Below are positions 34,936 to 43,403 of a DNA stretch of 64,000 bases, in pieces. The stretch comes from Fulvivirga ulvae (lineage in GTDB: Bacteria; Bacteroidota; Bacteroidia; Cytophagales; Cyclobacteriaceae). The stretch's first letter is position 1. Every line of letters begins with the position of its first letter. Location: the NCBI RefSeq assembly GCF_021389975.1, contig NZ_CP089981.1:372001-436000 (forward strand), given 5' to 3'. A program made the translations under genes and the position numbers. A model generated the notes under the pieces. It worked only from the letters and a program-made list of their open reading frames with translations. It searched no databases and was not told the DNA's origin.

Positions 34936-35448
34936 TTAATCTGCTACTTTAAACTTCACTTTGGTGTTTTCCCATGACAAGACTACTCCATCCTGTTCGG
35001 GATTGATCGTGAATGTTTCTACAAACTTGCTGGTTTTTGTTGGTTTCACGTTAACTCTCAGTGCATCTTCTGCTTCGTCATAGTTGGAAGAACCCCACTG
35101 GTTATGGTTTTTATTGAAGATGATCGTCCACTCATCCTTTCCCGGTATAGTAAACAATGCATATTTACCTTTTGGCAATGTCTGCCCTTCTATTTTCACA
35201 TCTTTGTCTACTTCGAATGTAGTGGCATTGTTGGCTCCCGTTCTCCATACCTCATCATATGGCACCAAATCCCCCAATATTGTCCTGCCATTGGCTGATG
35301 GCTGATGGTAATCAATAACTACATTAGCCCCACTGATCTGGCCTTTTGCCTGGGCCGGAGGACTTTTCATCTTTTTTTGTGCAAATAGCTGCGGTGAAGC
35401 TATTAAGGCTATAACAGCCAATAAGAAAGTTAGGTTGTATTTTTTCAT
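34936..35448 (-). CDS. DUF2911 domain secreted protein
   Basis: A 170-residue protein with a signal peptide (about 1-23, ASPQLFAQ). The mature part carries KGQISGANVVIDYHQPSANGR-type opening, then LVPYDEVWRTGANNATTFEV and KGKYALFTIPGKDEWTIIFN, the classical DUF2911 landmarks. The family is common in Bacteroidota and of unknown function; a secreted beta-sandwich role is likely. It is a single-gene unit with its own terminator at 34884. Confidence 0.9.
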   Translation of the reverse strand: MKKYNLTFLLAVIALIASPQLFAQKKMKSPPAQAKGQISGANVVIDYHQPSANGRTILGDLVPYDEVWRTGANNATTFEVDKDVKIEGQTLPKGKYALFTIPGKDEWTIIFNKNHNQWGSSNYDEAEDALRVNVKPTKTSKFVETFTINPEQDGVVLSWENTKVKFKVAD

Positions 35449-35865
35449 GATGTGTTATTTAGTTAAAATATGTACCTGATTAACGTTGTCCGGTTGAAAA
35501 ATGTTGGGAAGAGACCGGGCCAGGTCGAACTAATGATGATATACGACATTTTGAAGCTGTTTAATAGCAGTTAGCGACCTACTAAACCGGCAATAGGAAC
35601 GAAATTGGGTTCAAACGGAATTTCCGGGAAGACCTTAAAATTTTCGCATCTTTGCTAACAGGCAATTTTTAATAGCAGTAGGCAAAGGGAAATAATATAA
35701 CAATAAGCGCGGTTTACTGATTTTCAGCAGCAAGTTTCACATTACTTGTTTTACTTTCCAATCCATTTACTCCACAGGCTTTAGGTTTGATCCCGAAATT
35801 ACTGATTTCAATGGCGAGGTTCATGTTGCAAGCCTGAGTTTGAAATGAGCATAAGAGGCTAAAAA
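35449..35865. other. Gene-free stretch upstream of the DUF2911 gene
   Basis: No open frame of note and no promoter matching the consensus was found. A short sequence TTTAATAGCAGT occurs twice, near 35560 and near 35668. The rest is unassigned. Confidence 0.45.
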
Positions 35866-35895
35866 GAAAATGCCGGGAACTTGTCCGGCATTTTC
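35866..35895 (-). terminator. Strong hairpin terminator of the Omp85-type gene
   Basis: GAAAATGCCGG (35866-35876) pairs perfectly with CCGGCATTTTC (35885-35895), 11 bp with an 8-nt loop. On the minus strand the stem is followed by TTTTT, so it ends transcription from the gene at 35984; the plus strand also has Ts in its arm, so it may work both ways. Confidence 0.8.
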
Positions 35896-35983
35896 AATAA
35901 TCAGCATTTAATTTCAACCTGTAAACCATTAGTAATAAACGACATACAAATGTAAAGGTTACGTTATATTCACTATTTGTATA

Positions 35984-37090
35984 TTAAAAAGCCTCGGCTA
36001 TAGCAAAATAAAACCCACTGGTGTCATCCCCAAGACCATAATCTATCCTGATATTGAGTCTGTCGGCTTTATTGACCATAATGCGCAGTCCGGCTCCAAC
36101 AGCATACTTAAAGTCGCCAATTTCGAAATTTCCTATATCGTCTGATACGTCTCCATAAGCACCAAAAGCCGTAAAACCAAGCCAGGGGATGACCTGTTTT
36201 CTATATTCAACCTGCACGGCCATTTGCTCGTCATCGCGAAAACGACCATTATAGTAACCCCTCATAATATTCTCTCCGCCCAATTGCGCCATTTCACGGA
36301 AAGGAATTTTCCCGGTATTAAATTCACCAAAGTACTGGGCCGCAATGACATCTCCGTTTTTAAGCATCCAGTATCTTCGCAGGTCTACCGTATATCTGTT
36401 GAAATTAAAATCACCTCCTAAAGCTTCTCCATGAAAGAAGGTTGAAAACTGGAGGAAAACTCCTTTGGAAGCATTAAGTACATTATTACGAGTATCATAT
36501 ATTGTGGAAAACCCTAAACCTGAATTGGTGCCGGCTCCGCTGTAGATGAAAGGTGAATCATCAACAAGGTTTTCTGGCTCATACTCGATGTCATACAGAT
36601 AATTGTAACGGTACTGGGGACCGATAAATAAAGATTTCCTGACTTGCCGAAGTACACGCTCCTGAAATATGAAGACTTTATAGCCCAACTCTTCTTCAAG
36701 GTCTTTGTCAGTATCGTTACCCACGCCGTAGTAAAGTATCGGGAAGTCGTAAAAGCTCAGCTCTCCGGAAAGGGCATACTTTTCATCTTTCGTAAAGAGA
36801 TTGTTTCTGGTACGCAGAATAATCTGATTATTCAATGTATAAGCCGCCAGTACTTCCGCATTGGAGTTGCGGGTTGTCTTACGGTCTCCCAGGTTAAACA
36901 CACCCGACACCAGTCCTCCAAAACCTAACCGGGTTTCTGGAGTATAAAATAAGGCCGGAAGAGGTGTTATCTTCAGTTTTTTCTGGCGCCGCACAGTATC
37001 GGACTGCTGCCCCATTGAGGGCAGTGAAGTGGTTAACACCACAATAACAAAAAGAACTGAGACAAGATATGGGTTGTGTAGTTTCAACAA
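35984..37090 (-). CDS. BamA/TamA-like outer membrane protein
   Basis: A 368-residue protein with a signal peptide (about 1-27, LTTSLPSMGQ) and a C-terminal beta barrel of the Omp85 surface-antigen type: ALFYTPETRLGFGGLVSGVF, GLGFSTIYDTRNNVLNASKG, GGENIMRGYYNGRFRD (with the conserved RGY) and a final aromatic (AIAEAF). No POTRA domain is seen, so it is a barrel-only member like many in Bacteroidota. The only start in frame is TTG at 37090 (or 37087); stop codons block any ATG upstream. A good promoter ends 24 nt before it. Confidence 0.85.
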   Translation of the reverse strand: MLKLHNPYLVSVLFVIVVLTTSLPSMGQQSDTVRRQKKLKITPLPALFYTPETRLGFGGLVSGVFNLGDRKTTRNSNAEVLAAYTLNNQIILRTRNNLFTKDEKYALSGELSFYDFPILYYGVGNDTDKDLEEELGYKVFIFQERVLRQVRKSLFIGPQYRYNYLYDIEYEPENLVDDSPFIYSGAGTNSGLGFSTIYDTRNNVLNASKGVFLQFSTFFHGEALGGDFNFNRYTVDLRRYWMLKNGDVIAAQYFGEFNTGKIPFREMAQLGGENIMRGYYNGRFRDDEQMAVQVEYRKQVIPWLGFTAFGAYGDVSDDIGNFEIGDFKYAVGAGLRIMVNKADRLNIRIDYGLGDDTSGFYFAIAEAF

Positions 37091-37113
37091 TATTATTTTT
37101 AGCTTATAACCGC

Positions 37114-37143
37114 TAAAAGTAGGTATTTTCGGGAAGAGCGCAA
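37114..37143 (-). promoter_or_regulatory. Promoter of the Omp85-type gene
   Basis: On the minus strand TTG (37143-37141), a 19-nt spacer and TACTTTTA (37121-37114), seven of eight matches. The transcript would start about 17 nt before the TTG start codon. Confidence 0.55.
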
Positions 37144-37293
37144 ATTGTGGTAATGTGGCAATTGGTTACTATTTGCTGGTAACTCTGCCTGATGAGGTGA
37201 AAGTATGGGTAATTTGAACCTCTCAAGGTCTCTTAACGTAAAAATGAAAAGCCCGGTGCTAAAGTTTTCGGCACCAAAGCCCAATTGCTATTT

Positions 37294-38145
37294 ATGCTTG
37301 TACACCAACGTATTCCTGAATTTCCATTATCAAATTTCATCCAACATATCGTTTATGTAAGCGGATCAATACCCGTACCTTATATCAAAGAACTTCCGGA
37401 AGGTGGTATTAACCTGGTTATAGAGCTTAATGACAAAACTTTAAATACGGTATTTCCAGACAAGAAAGGGAGCAAAATTGAAATGAAACACGCTTGGATC
37501 TCAGGGGTACAAAAGCAGGCAATAGTGTACAAAAACAATTTGAACTCAACAATTATCAGCATCCGCTTTACTACAGGAGGTTTCTTTTCCCTCACCAAAA
37601 TACCCGTTACCGCCATAGGTCATGCGGGCATTGAAGCAGAAGCTATCTTGGGCAACTCCTTCCGCGATTTTTATCAGCAACTTCTGAGTGTGCCAGACAT
37701 CGCATCAAAATTTGACCTGATAGAGCAGTACTTTTTGCAGTATTCGGTAGACGAGAGTATGGAACATGACATTGTCAGGTTTATAGGCCAGAACATCGAT
37801 AAGCCGATTGATTGGCTGATGCATAAGTCAGGCTTCTCTCAAAAGCATGTAATCCACCTACTGAAAAAACATACTGGCTTCTCTCCGAAATACCTGCAAA
37901 GGATCTATCGGTTCCACCAGGTGGTAAATGAGATCCAGAAACACAAAGACAGCATTGACTGGTTTACCATAGTACATAGGCATGGTTATTATGACCAGGC
38001 TCACCTGATTAAAGATTTCTCGCATTTTACAGGTTTAAAGCCGATGGAGTACCTTAAATCACAGCAAATGCTGGAAGAAAACAATTTAGTATCTGATATG
38101 ATCCTGAACCCGCCGGAAGATAAACCGGGCAGTGGCGAGAGGTAA
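37294..38145 (+). CDS. AraC family transcriptional regulator
   Basis: A 283-residue regulator starting with ATG at 37294 (an upstream TTG at 37285 is less likely). The N-terminal sensory part (about 1-150) resembles the DUF6597 type found in AraC proteins of this phylum (FIQHIVYVSGSIPVPYIKE, GGINLVIELNDKT). The C-terminal HTH pair is DWLMHKSGFSQKHVIHLLKK and the following HRHGYYDQAHLIKDFSHFTG, split by linker. It is divergent from the Omp85-type gene; the effector is unknown. The epoxide hydrolase gene downstream is a plausible target. Confidence 0.82.
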   Translation: MLVHQRIPEFPLSNFIQHIVYVSGSIPVPYIKELPEGGINLVIELNDKTLNTVFPDKKGSKIEMKHAWISGVQKQAIVYKNNLNSTIISIRFTTGGFFSLTKIPVTAIGHAGIEAEAILGNSFRDFYQQLLSVPDIASKFDLIEQYFLQYSVDESMEHDIVRFIGQNIDKPIDWLMHKSGFSQKHVIHLLKKHTGFSPKYLQRIYRFHQVVNEIQKHKDSIDWFTIVHRHGYYDQAHLIKDFSHFTGLKPMEYLKSQQMLEENNLVSDMILNPPEDKPGSGER

Positions 38146-38210
38146 ATTTTTTACAATGACCGCTGCCATGGCGTCACTAGCTTTGTATCAAACAAATAAT
38201 CAAAACAGAT

Positions 38211-39356
38211 ATGAAAGCTTTTAAAATTAACGTACCCCAGGAAGTATTAAATGATCTATCAGTTAGATTAAAGCAAACCCGATGGACTGACGAGCCTGAT
38301 AATGCAGGCTGGAATTTCGGTACCAACCCACAATACCTCCGAAGCCTGGTAACATATTGGCAAAATGAGTATGACTGGAGAAAGCATGAAGCTGAGATCA
38401 ACCAATTCCCTCAATACAAAACCGATATTGAAGGTGTAACCATTCACTTCATTCACATAAAAGGGAAAGGTGAGAAAAACACGCCACTGATACTGAGCCA
38501 TGGGTGGCCTGATTCATTTTATCGTTTTTTGAAAATTATACCGCTACTAACTAATCCCACAGCCGGAGGACAGGCTTTTGACCTTGTAATCCCTTCAATA
38601 CCAGGATTTGGGTTTTCGCAACAAACTGCTTTAAACAGCGATAAAACGGCAGAACTTTTCAATAAGCTGATGACTGACGTACTGGGGTACAACAACTATT
38701 TTGCAGCCGGTGGTGATATGGGAACCTTGATCACTAAATCCCTGGCAGTACAATTCCCGGAAAGGGTTAAGGCTATACATTTAACCGATGTAGGTTATCC
38801 GAATGGCAGCGAAGACTGGAGCACAATGACTGCTGCCGAGCAACAATTCGGGCAACAGATCCAACAGTGGTTCTTTACTGAGGGGGCGTTTAACATGATC
38901 CAGTCCACAAAACCTCAAACCTTAGGTTACGGGCTCAACGATAGCCCGGTGGGTCTGGCTTCATGGATCATCGAAAAATTCTACGCATGGAGCGACAATG
39001 ACGGTGACCTTGAAAACTGCTTTACCAAAGATGAGTTAATCACAAATATTATGATCTATTGGGTAAGTCAGTCTGTCAACTCATCGATAAGAACTTACGC
39101 AGAAAATGCCCGTGCCGGATACATGGGCGGTCTACAGTCATCTCAGCATGTTGAAGTACCTACAGGTGTATCTCTTTTTCCTAAGGAAGCTCAGTTCCCT
39201 AAAGCATGGGCGGAGCGTATGGCTAATGTTCAAAATTTCAAAATAATGAACAAAGGTGGCCACTTTGCAGCCATGGAGCAACCAGAAGCATTTGCCGCAG
39301 AGCTTCGTGATTATTTTTCTGAAATTGCAAAAACGGTACCGGCGGATATAGTATAA
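38211..39356 (+). CDS. Epoxide hydrolase-like alpha/beta hydrolase
   Basis: A 381-residue enzyme with an N-terminal epoxide-hydrolase (EHN) domain (about 1-110; FKINVPQEVLNDLSVRLKQT and WQNEYDWRKHEAEIN) followed by the alpha/beta core. The oxyanion tip is ILSHGWPDSFYRF, the nucleophile Asp lies in AAGGDMGTLIT, and the late histidine in NKGGHFAAMEQPEAF. The family converts epoxides to diols. A perfect -7 box (TAGCTTTG, 38178-38185) precedes it but with ATG in place of TTG at -33. It may be controlled by the AraC regulator just upstream. Confidence 0.88.
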   Translation: MKAFKINVPQEVLNDLSVRLKQTRWTDEPDNAGWNFGTNPQYLRSLVTYWQNEYDWRKHEAEINQFPQYKTDIEGVTIHFIHIKGKGEKNTPLILSHGWPDSFYRFLKIIPLLTNPTAGGQAFDLVIPSIPGFGFSQQTALNSDKTAELFNKLMTDVLGYNNYFAAGGDMGTLITKSLAVQFPERVKAIHLTDVGYPNGSEDWSTMTAAEQQFGQQIQQWFFTEGAFNMIQSTKPQTLGYGLNDSPVGLASWIIEKFYAWSDNDGDLENCFTKDELITNIMIYWVSQSVNSSIRTYAENARAGYMGGLQSSQHVEVPTGVSLFPKEAQFPKAWAERMANVQNFKIMNKGGHFAAMEQPEAFAAELRDYFSEIAKTVPADIV

Positions 39357-39367
39357 GTTCTGAATAA

Positions 39368-39440
39368 GTCGTCCGGTGAGCGTGCAAACAGAGTGTGCCA
39401 GTGCTATATCACCCACTACCAGGTAAACTCATCGGATGAC
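39368..39440. repeat. Palindromic element copy 1
   Basis: Arms GTCGTCCGGTGAG (39368-39380) and CTCATCGGATGAC (39428-39440) pair over 13 positions with two G-U wobbles, around a 47-nt loop. The right arm with its flank AGGTAAACTCATCGGATGAC is nearly identical to 43101-43120, the right arm of a second element. Confidence 0.6.
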
Positions 39441-39488
39441 CTTCATTTCTAACAGTAACTCAGTCTCTCCTAATTCTACGGTACCAGG

Positions 39489-39526
39489 ATTGACGCGAAG
39501 TCTTTGCCAAGCGACTCCGCTGGGAA
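39489..39526 (+). repeat. Short interspersed repeat, copy 1 (left of dinB-like gene)
   Basis: This 38-nt sequence matches 40200-40238 at 32 of 39 aligned positions. The core TTTGCCAAG lies between AGTC and GACT, giving a small hairpin. The two copies flank the DinB-like gene in the same orientation. Confidence 0.55.
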
Positions 39527-39690
39527 GTAAAATTTGACACGAAGGCGTTTGCAATAGGTCCGTCGGAAAGTGAAGCAATATGATCCTCCGTAAAAGCCAA
39601 GGAGTTCACTCCTTTCTAAAATCTTTGGCTATTTTTGCTTTCCCCATAATTTCATAGTTTACATTCAACCTTTCTTAATAATTTTAAAAT

Positions 39691-40134
39691 ATGCACCAGA
39701 CGACACTCCGACTTGAGCAACTGCTAACCGAAGCCTCCAATTACATCACAAGTAATTCGCTTTCACAATTTGATATCAAACCCTCTCCTGTTAAGTGGTC
39801 AAAAAAAGAAATACTGGGGCACCTCATAGATTCCGCTATTAATAATTTACAGCGCTTTACTGAAATCCAGTTCTCAAAACAGCCTTATCAGGTAAGGCCT
39901 TACGAGCAAGACCTGCTAGTCAAAGCCAATGCATACCAAAGTGCTGATATTAGTGAGTTGCTTAATGTTTGGCTAGCCTTAAATACAAGGATAAAAGAAA
40001 TAATAAAACAGCAAACAGAAGTATCATTAAATTATTCGCTCTTATTGCCCAATGGAGAAGAGAATGATTTGAGATTTCTGATCGATGATTATATTGATCA
40101 CCTGGAGTATCATCTTAAGCAGATCATGGTTTAA
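39691..40134 (+). CDS. DinB family protein
   Basis: A 147-residue four-helix protein of the DinB/YfiT group. PSPVKWSKKEILGHLIDSAINN carries the first conserved histidine (in LGHLIDS), and the C-terminal DDYIDHLEYHLKQI carries two more (DHLEYHL), the usual three-His metal site. Members are thiol-S-transferases or nickel/zinc-dependent enzymes; the substrate is unknown. The gene is bracketed by two copies of a short repeat (39489 and 40200), so it may have moved as a unit. Confidence 0.85.
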   Translation: MHQTTLRLEQLLTEASNYITSNSLSQFDIKPSPVKWSKKEILGHLIDSAINNLQRFTEIQFSKQPYQVRPYEQDLLVKANAYQSADISELLNVWLALNTRIKEIIKQQTEVSLNYSLLLPNGEENDLRFLIDDYIDHLEYHLKQIMV

Positions 40135-40199
40135 AAGATGACTTTTATAGCAGATTCACCACGACAAAAATATCTGTTTCCTACTTTTAGCGTGTCCGT

Positions 40200-40238
40200 A
40201 TTGACCCGGAGTCCTTTGCCAAGAGACTCCACCCGGAA
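40200..40238 (+). repeat. Short interspersed repeat, copy 2 (right of dinB-like gene)
   Basis: Second copy of the 39489-39526 sequence. Here GGAGTC and GACTCC form a 6-bp stem around CTTTGCCAAGA, a better hairpin than in copy 1, which suggests that the fold is under selection or that this copy is younger. Confidence 0.55.
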
Positions 40239-40398
40239 ATGGTGGTTGAAAAAGAATTGTATTGCAGTTGACTCTCCTTGATAAGCATTCACTACTGATA
40301 CGTAAAAAATAAAATAAGAAGGTTGTTCATCATAGCTCTACAAAAGCAACATTTTTATCACAAAAAAGTATTAAATTGATTTTTTAATCCGCTCCCGA

Positions 40399-41229
40399 AT
40401 GGAATCAGTTATTTACCTTTTGATTGCTATCATATTTCTGGTTACTTATCAGGGCTTTAGAGATACGACTTTTCGGGAAAAGTACATTTTTGATGTTGAT
40501 CACATCCTCATACACAAGGAGTACTACAGGGTTTTTACTTCTGCCTTTTTGCATGGCGACTGGTATCATTTGATATTTAACATGCTGGCTCTGTCATCTT
40601 TTGGTGGGTTTATATTGGTAGTCTATGGTATCAAAAACTTCATTTCAATATACCTTATCAGCTTAATTGGAGGTGGATTACTCAGTTTGTATTTTCATCG
40701 AAACCACAGCGATTACCGCGCCCTGGGTGCTTCCGGAGCTATTTCCGGAATTGTTTTCTCCACCATATTGATCTCTCCCACTTCTGAAGTATCCCTTCTA
40801 TTTATCCCTTACGGCTTCCCCGCATGGGCATTTGGCATTGCCTTCGTTGCATATACTGTCTGGGGCATTAAAAAGGGTAGCGATAACATTGGCCATGATG
40901 CACATCTGGGAGGTGCCATTTCAGGCATGGTCACCACCATAGTCATTGACCCTGAGCTATTGTCTATCAACTACTGGATATTTATTCTATTGATGGCTCC
41001 CTGTCTCATTTTTCTCATATTTGTTTACAGGAACCCTGAATATTTGCTGGTTGAAAGTGCATCTTTAAAGCCATTTATAAAAACGAAAAAAAAGGCTTTT
41101 GAACCTCATAAGAGCCCGGAGGAAGAGCTTAATGATTTGCTGGATAAAATAAGCAGTCAGGGAATAGACTCATTAACTGCCCGGGAAAGGAAGAAGCTTG
41201 AAGAGTTATCAGGAAAAGAATTAAAATGA
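40399..41229 (+). CDS. Rhomboid family intramembrane serine protease
   Basis: A 276-residue membrane protease with about six helices. HGDWYHLIFNMLALSSFGGF is the conserved HxxxxHxxxN region, the catalytic serine is in ALGASGAISGIV, and the histidine is in HDAHLGGAISGMV. A cytoplasmic tail after about residue 215 carries EELNDLLDKISSQGIDSLTARERKKL, a DUF6576-like segment found on Bacteroidota rhomboids. It cuts membrane proteins within or next to the bilayer. It leads a tight run with MepB-like, membrane and DUF1835 genes. Confidence 0.92.
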   Translation: MESVIYLLIAIIFLVTYQGFRDTTFREKYIFDVDHILIHKEYYRVFTSAFLHGDWYHLIFNMLALSSFGGFILVVYGIKNFISIYLISLIGGGLLSLYFHRNHSDYRALGASGAISGIVFSTILISPTSEVSLLFIPYGFPAWAFGIAFVAYTVWGIKKGSDNIGHDAHLGGAISGMVTTIVIDPELLSINYWIFILLMAPCLIFLIFVYRNPEYLLVESASLKPFIKTKKKAFEPHKSPEEELNDLLDKISSQGIDSLTARERKKLEELSGKELK

Positions 41230-41236
41230 TCCAGGT

Positions 41237-41785
41237 TTGAACAGACTGCTCACTGATCTCAAAAACAAGGTTTATGACCAATGCTCACTACAGGTGACCG
41301 GTTATCGTGACGAACCGGAAAGCAAAGAGTACGATGCCTGCCGGTTTAAACTTAATGGGCTAAGCATCATTTGCAGAAGTGCGAAGGTAGCACCAAAAAA
41401 AACCGGGCAATTCGTTACCTTTTGGAAAAGAAAGGACAATGGACCTATCGAACCTTTCCATGAAACCGATGCCTTCGATTTTTATATGGTGAATGTTGAA
41501 TACGAAGGTAAGTTGGGGCAATTTGTGTTCCCAAAATCGGTGCTGATCAAAAAAGGAATGGTTTCAACAGACGCGAAAGAAGGTAAAAGGGCTATCAGGG
41601 TTTATCCACCCTGGGACGAAGTGAAAAGCGAACAAGCAAAGCAGACCCAAAAATGGCAGTTGGAGTATTTTTTGAATATAAACCGTTTACCTGATTTAGA
41701 AAGAGTAATGGAATTCTATAGCAACAAGACCATAATCAACAGATTATCAGTAGTTTTGTTATTATCCCTTCTGATCAATGTATAA
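41237..41785 (+). CDS. MepB family protein
   Basis: A 182-residue soluble protein. YRDEPESKEYDACRFKLNG and VTFWKRKDNGPIEPFHETD are the landmark strings of the MepB family, named from the mep locus of Staphylococcus but without known function. The start is TTG at 41237: an in-frame stop lies 13 nt upstream and no ATG is available. The gap to the rhomboid stop is 7 nt, and its end overlaps the next gene by 8 nt. Confidence 0.85.
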   Translation: MNRLLTDLKNKVYDQCSLQVTGYRDEPESKEYDACRFKLNGLSIICRSAKVAPKKTGQFVTFWKRKDNGPIEPFHETDAFDFYMVNVEYEGKLGQFVFPKSVLIKKGMVSTDAKEGKRAIRVYPPWDEVKSEQAKQTQKWQLEYFLNINRLPDLERVMEFYSNKTIINRLSVVLLLSLLINV

Positions 41786-42251
41786 AAAACAACTATCCTC
41801 TAATCTGACATTCATTGCCAAAGTAATATTACCCGGACTCTTCGTTACAGGTATTACAGGTGCTATTATCGGGCTGACATCAAGCGGACAATATGATGGA
41901 GTACTTGGCGCTTTTCTGGCATTATTAGTTTTCAGTCCGCTTATCTATATGGGATTAGTGCGATTAAAAAGAGTATCCATTGACAATCAATACATTTACA
42001 TATCGAATTATATTAAAACCATTCAGGTACCAATTACAGATTTGCAAGAGGTAGATGATACCTGGTTATTAAACTATCATCCTATTTGGATAACCTTCAG
42101 AACGGAAACCCCGTTTGGCAAAGTAGTTATGTTTATGCCTTCAACCGACCCAACTTCTATATTTTCGACTCACCCAATTACACGAGAATTGAGAGAGTTA
42201 ATCAAGAATACATGTCTAAATGCTAAAAAGATACCACATACTCAACGGTGA
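41778..42251 (+). CDS. Membrane protein with PH-like C-terminal part
   Basis: A 157-residue protein with two N-terminal membrane helices (about 12-32 and 43-60) and a C-terminal strand-rich domain (RVSIDNQYIYISNYIKTIQV ... ITDLQEVDDTW) of the kind seen in bacterial PH or DUF-type membrane proteins. I do not recognise a specific family. It overlaps MepB by 8 nt and DUF1835 by 32 nt. Confidence 0.65.
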   Translation: MYKKQLSSNLTFIAKVILPGLFVTGITGAIIGLTSSGQYDGVLGAFLALLVFSPLIYMGLVRLKRVSIDNQYIYISNYIKTIQVPITDLQEVDDTWLLNYHPIWITFRTETPFGKVVMFMPSTDPTSIFSTHPITRELRELIKNTCLNAKKIPHTQR

Positions 42252-42972
42252 CTCTCTAAAAGAGCAATTTCCTGCCGACTTACCGGGAGATATCATTGTA
42301 CTAAGGGAATGTCTTATGGATGGTCCTGTTCATGGCAAGACTCCTGATGAATTTTACACTGTCAGAGCAAAATTTATATCCAAGCTCGATTCCGACATCT
42401 CAGAAAGTGCTTATTATGACAAAACAGTGCCTGAGCTGGAAAAAATACCGGCAATACCCGATAATAGTGACGTAACCTTGTGGTTTGAAGATGACCTGTT
42501 TTGTCAGGTAAATTTTTGGTTTGCTACCAGCCTGTTGTTTCAGAAGAACATTCAGCTTTTCTTGGTCAGGCCTCCACACCACAACCGGTATGGCTTTGGA
42601 GGGCTGGACACCGCTGCCCTAAAGGTGGCTTTTAAAGAAAGGTTCACTATTACGGAGACCGGTAAAATAGCACAGCTTTGGGAGGCTTATAAAGCTAATG
42701 ACTCCACGAACCTGTTACAATTAGCCGGGGAGCTGGAATCAAAATATCCTTTTATTAAAAATGCCGTACAAGCCCACATCGACCGGCAACCTCAGGGTGA
42801 TTTTCCCGGAAGGCCAAAAGCTTCATTAAAAACAATAATGACTGAGCTGCAAACAAATAATTTTGGAACCATTTTCCAGGAGTTTTGCAAACGAGAAAGC
42901 ATTTATGGCTATGGAGACCTGCAGGTGAAGAGGCTATTTGATGAGGTTGTCGCTGAGGGTGACAGCGGTTAG
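42220..42972 (+). CDS. DUF1835 domain-containing protein
   Basis: A 250-residue cytosolic protein. HILNGDSLKEQFPADLPGDI and RECLMDGPVHGKTPDEFYTVRA, split at the domain start, are typical of DUF1835, and VTLWFEDDLFCQVNFWF is the second conserved block. The function is unknown, with a proposed nucleotide- or sulfur-related role in some members not supported here. The ATG lies inside the preceding gene, giving a 32-nt overlap. Confidence 0.88.
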   Translation: MLKRYHILNGDSLKEQFPADLPGDIIVLRECLMDGPVHGKTPDEFYTVRAKFISKLDSDISESAYYDKTVPELEKIPAIPDNSDVTLWFEDDLFCQVNFWFATSLLFQKNIQLFLVRPPHHNRYGFGGLDTAALKVAFKERFTITETGKIAQLWEAYKANDSTNLLQLAGELESKYPFIKNAVQAHIDRQPQGDFPGRPKASLKTIMTELQTNNFGTIFQEFCKRESIYGYGDLQVKRLFDEVVAEGDSG

Positions 42973-43041
42973 CATGCCTTACGGGTCACCGCAGAAGTTA
43001 TCGGTGGTCGGTGTTTTGGTAATCGGTGAATTGTGACTAAA

Positions 43042-43120
43042 GTCATCTGTTGAATTTCGAGGTTAGTATGTAATAACCGTTCAGATAGCATTTCATATTT
43101 AGGTAAATTCATCGGATGAC
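43042..43120. repeat. Palindromic element copy 2
   Basis: The left arm GTCATCTGTTGAATTT (43042-43057) and right arm AAATTCATCGGATGAC (43105-43120) pair with one wobble and one mismatch. Adding A43041 and T43121 gives 17-nt arms around a 47-nt loop. The right arm AGGTAAATTCATCGGATGAC matches 39421-39440 with one change. Confidence 0.6.
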
Positions 43121-43176
43121 TAATGTAGTGATTGCAGTTGCTGGTGTTGTGATCTGAGCAAACCGTTCAAATTGAC

Positions 43177-43331
43177 CGTCATTGCGATAAGCGAGGTACA
43201 GCTTGTCCCGAAAGCTATCGGGAAGCGAAGAAGCAATACCCTTATTATGAATGACAAACTCAATCCGAATTATCGATCAGTTCACCCTTCGGAACAGGGG
43301 ATTGCTTCCTCCTACCGTCGTCGCAATGACG
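43177..43331. repeat. MITE-like inverted repeat element
   Basis: The ends CGTCATTGCGA (43177-43187) and TCGCAATGACG (43321-43331) are perfect inverted repeats. A second pair, GAAGCAAT (43230-43237) and ATTGCTTC (43301-43308), lies inside, and TCCCGA/TCGGGA forms a small hairpin at 43206-43223. This matches the dispersed CGTCATTGCGA-type palindromes found in many bacterial genomes, probably non-autonomous elements. Confidence 0.75.
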
Positions 43332-43403
43332 ATTAAAACGGCCTGATACTTACTCTGAAATAAAAACCGTATCTTGTAATGTGCCCTTATTTAATGACCT
43401 GAT

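Larger units (their letters stand above)
39357..39690. other. Gene-free stretch with repeated hairpin elements
   Basis: It contains a 13-bp wobble-paired hairpin (39368-39440) related to one at 43042-43120, and a 38-nt sequence (39489-39526) repeated at 40200-40238. A branched hairpin AGCCAA...TTGGCT follows near 39596-39640. No gene was seen. Confidence 0.55.
42973..43403. other. Gene-free stretch rich in palindromic repeats
   Basis: It contains the 43042-43120 hairpin (copy 2 of the 39368 element) and the 43177-43331 inverted-repeat element. No open frame of note lies here. Confidence 0.6.

Noticed and set aside
38178..38185. Promoter for the epoxide hydrolase-like gene
   Set aside because: The -7 box is perfect but the -33 position is ATG, not TTG, so it is noted only in the gene entry.
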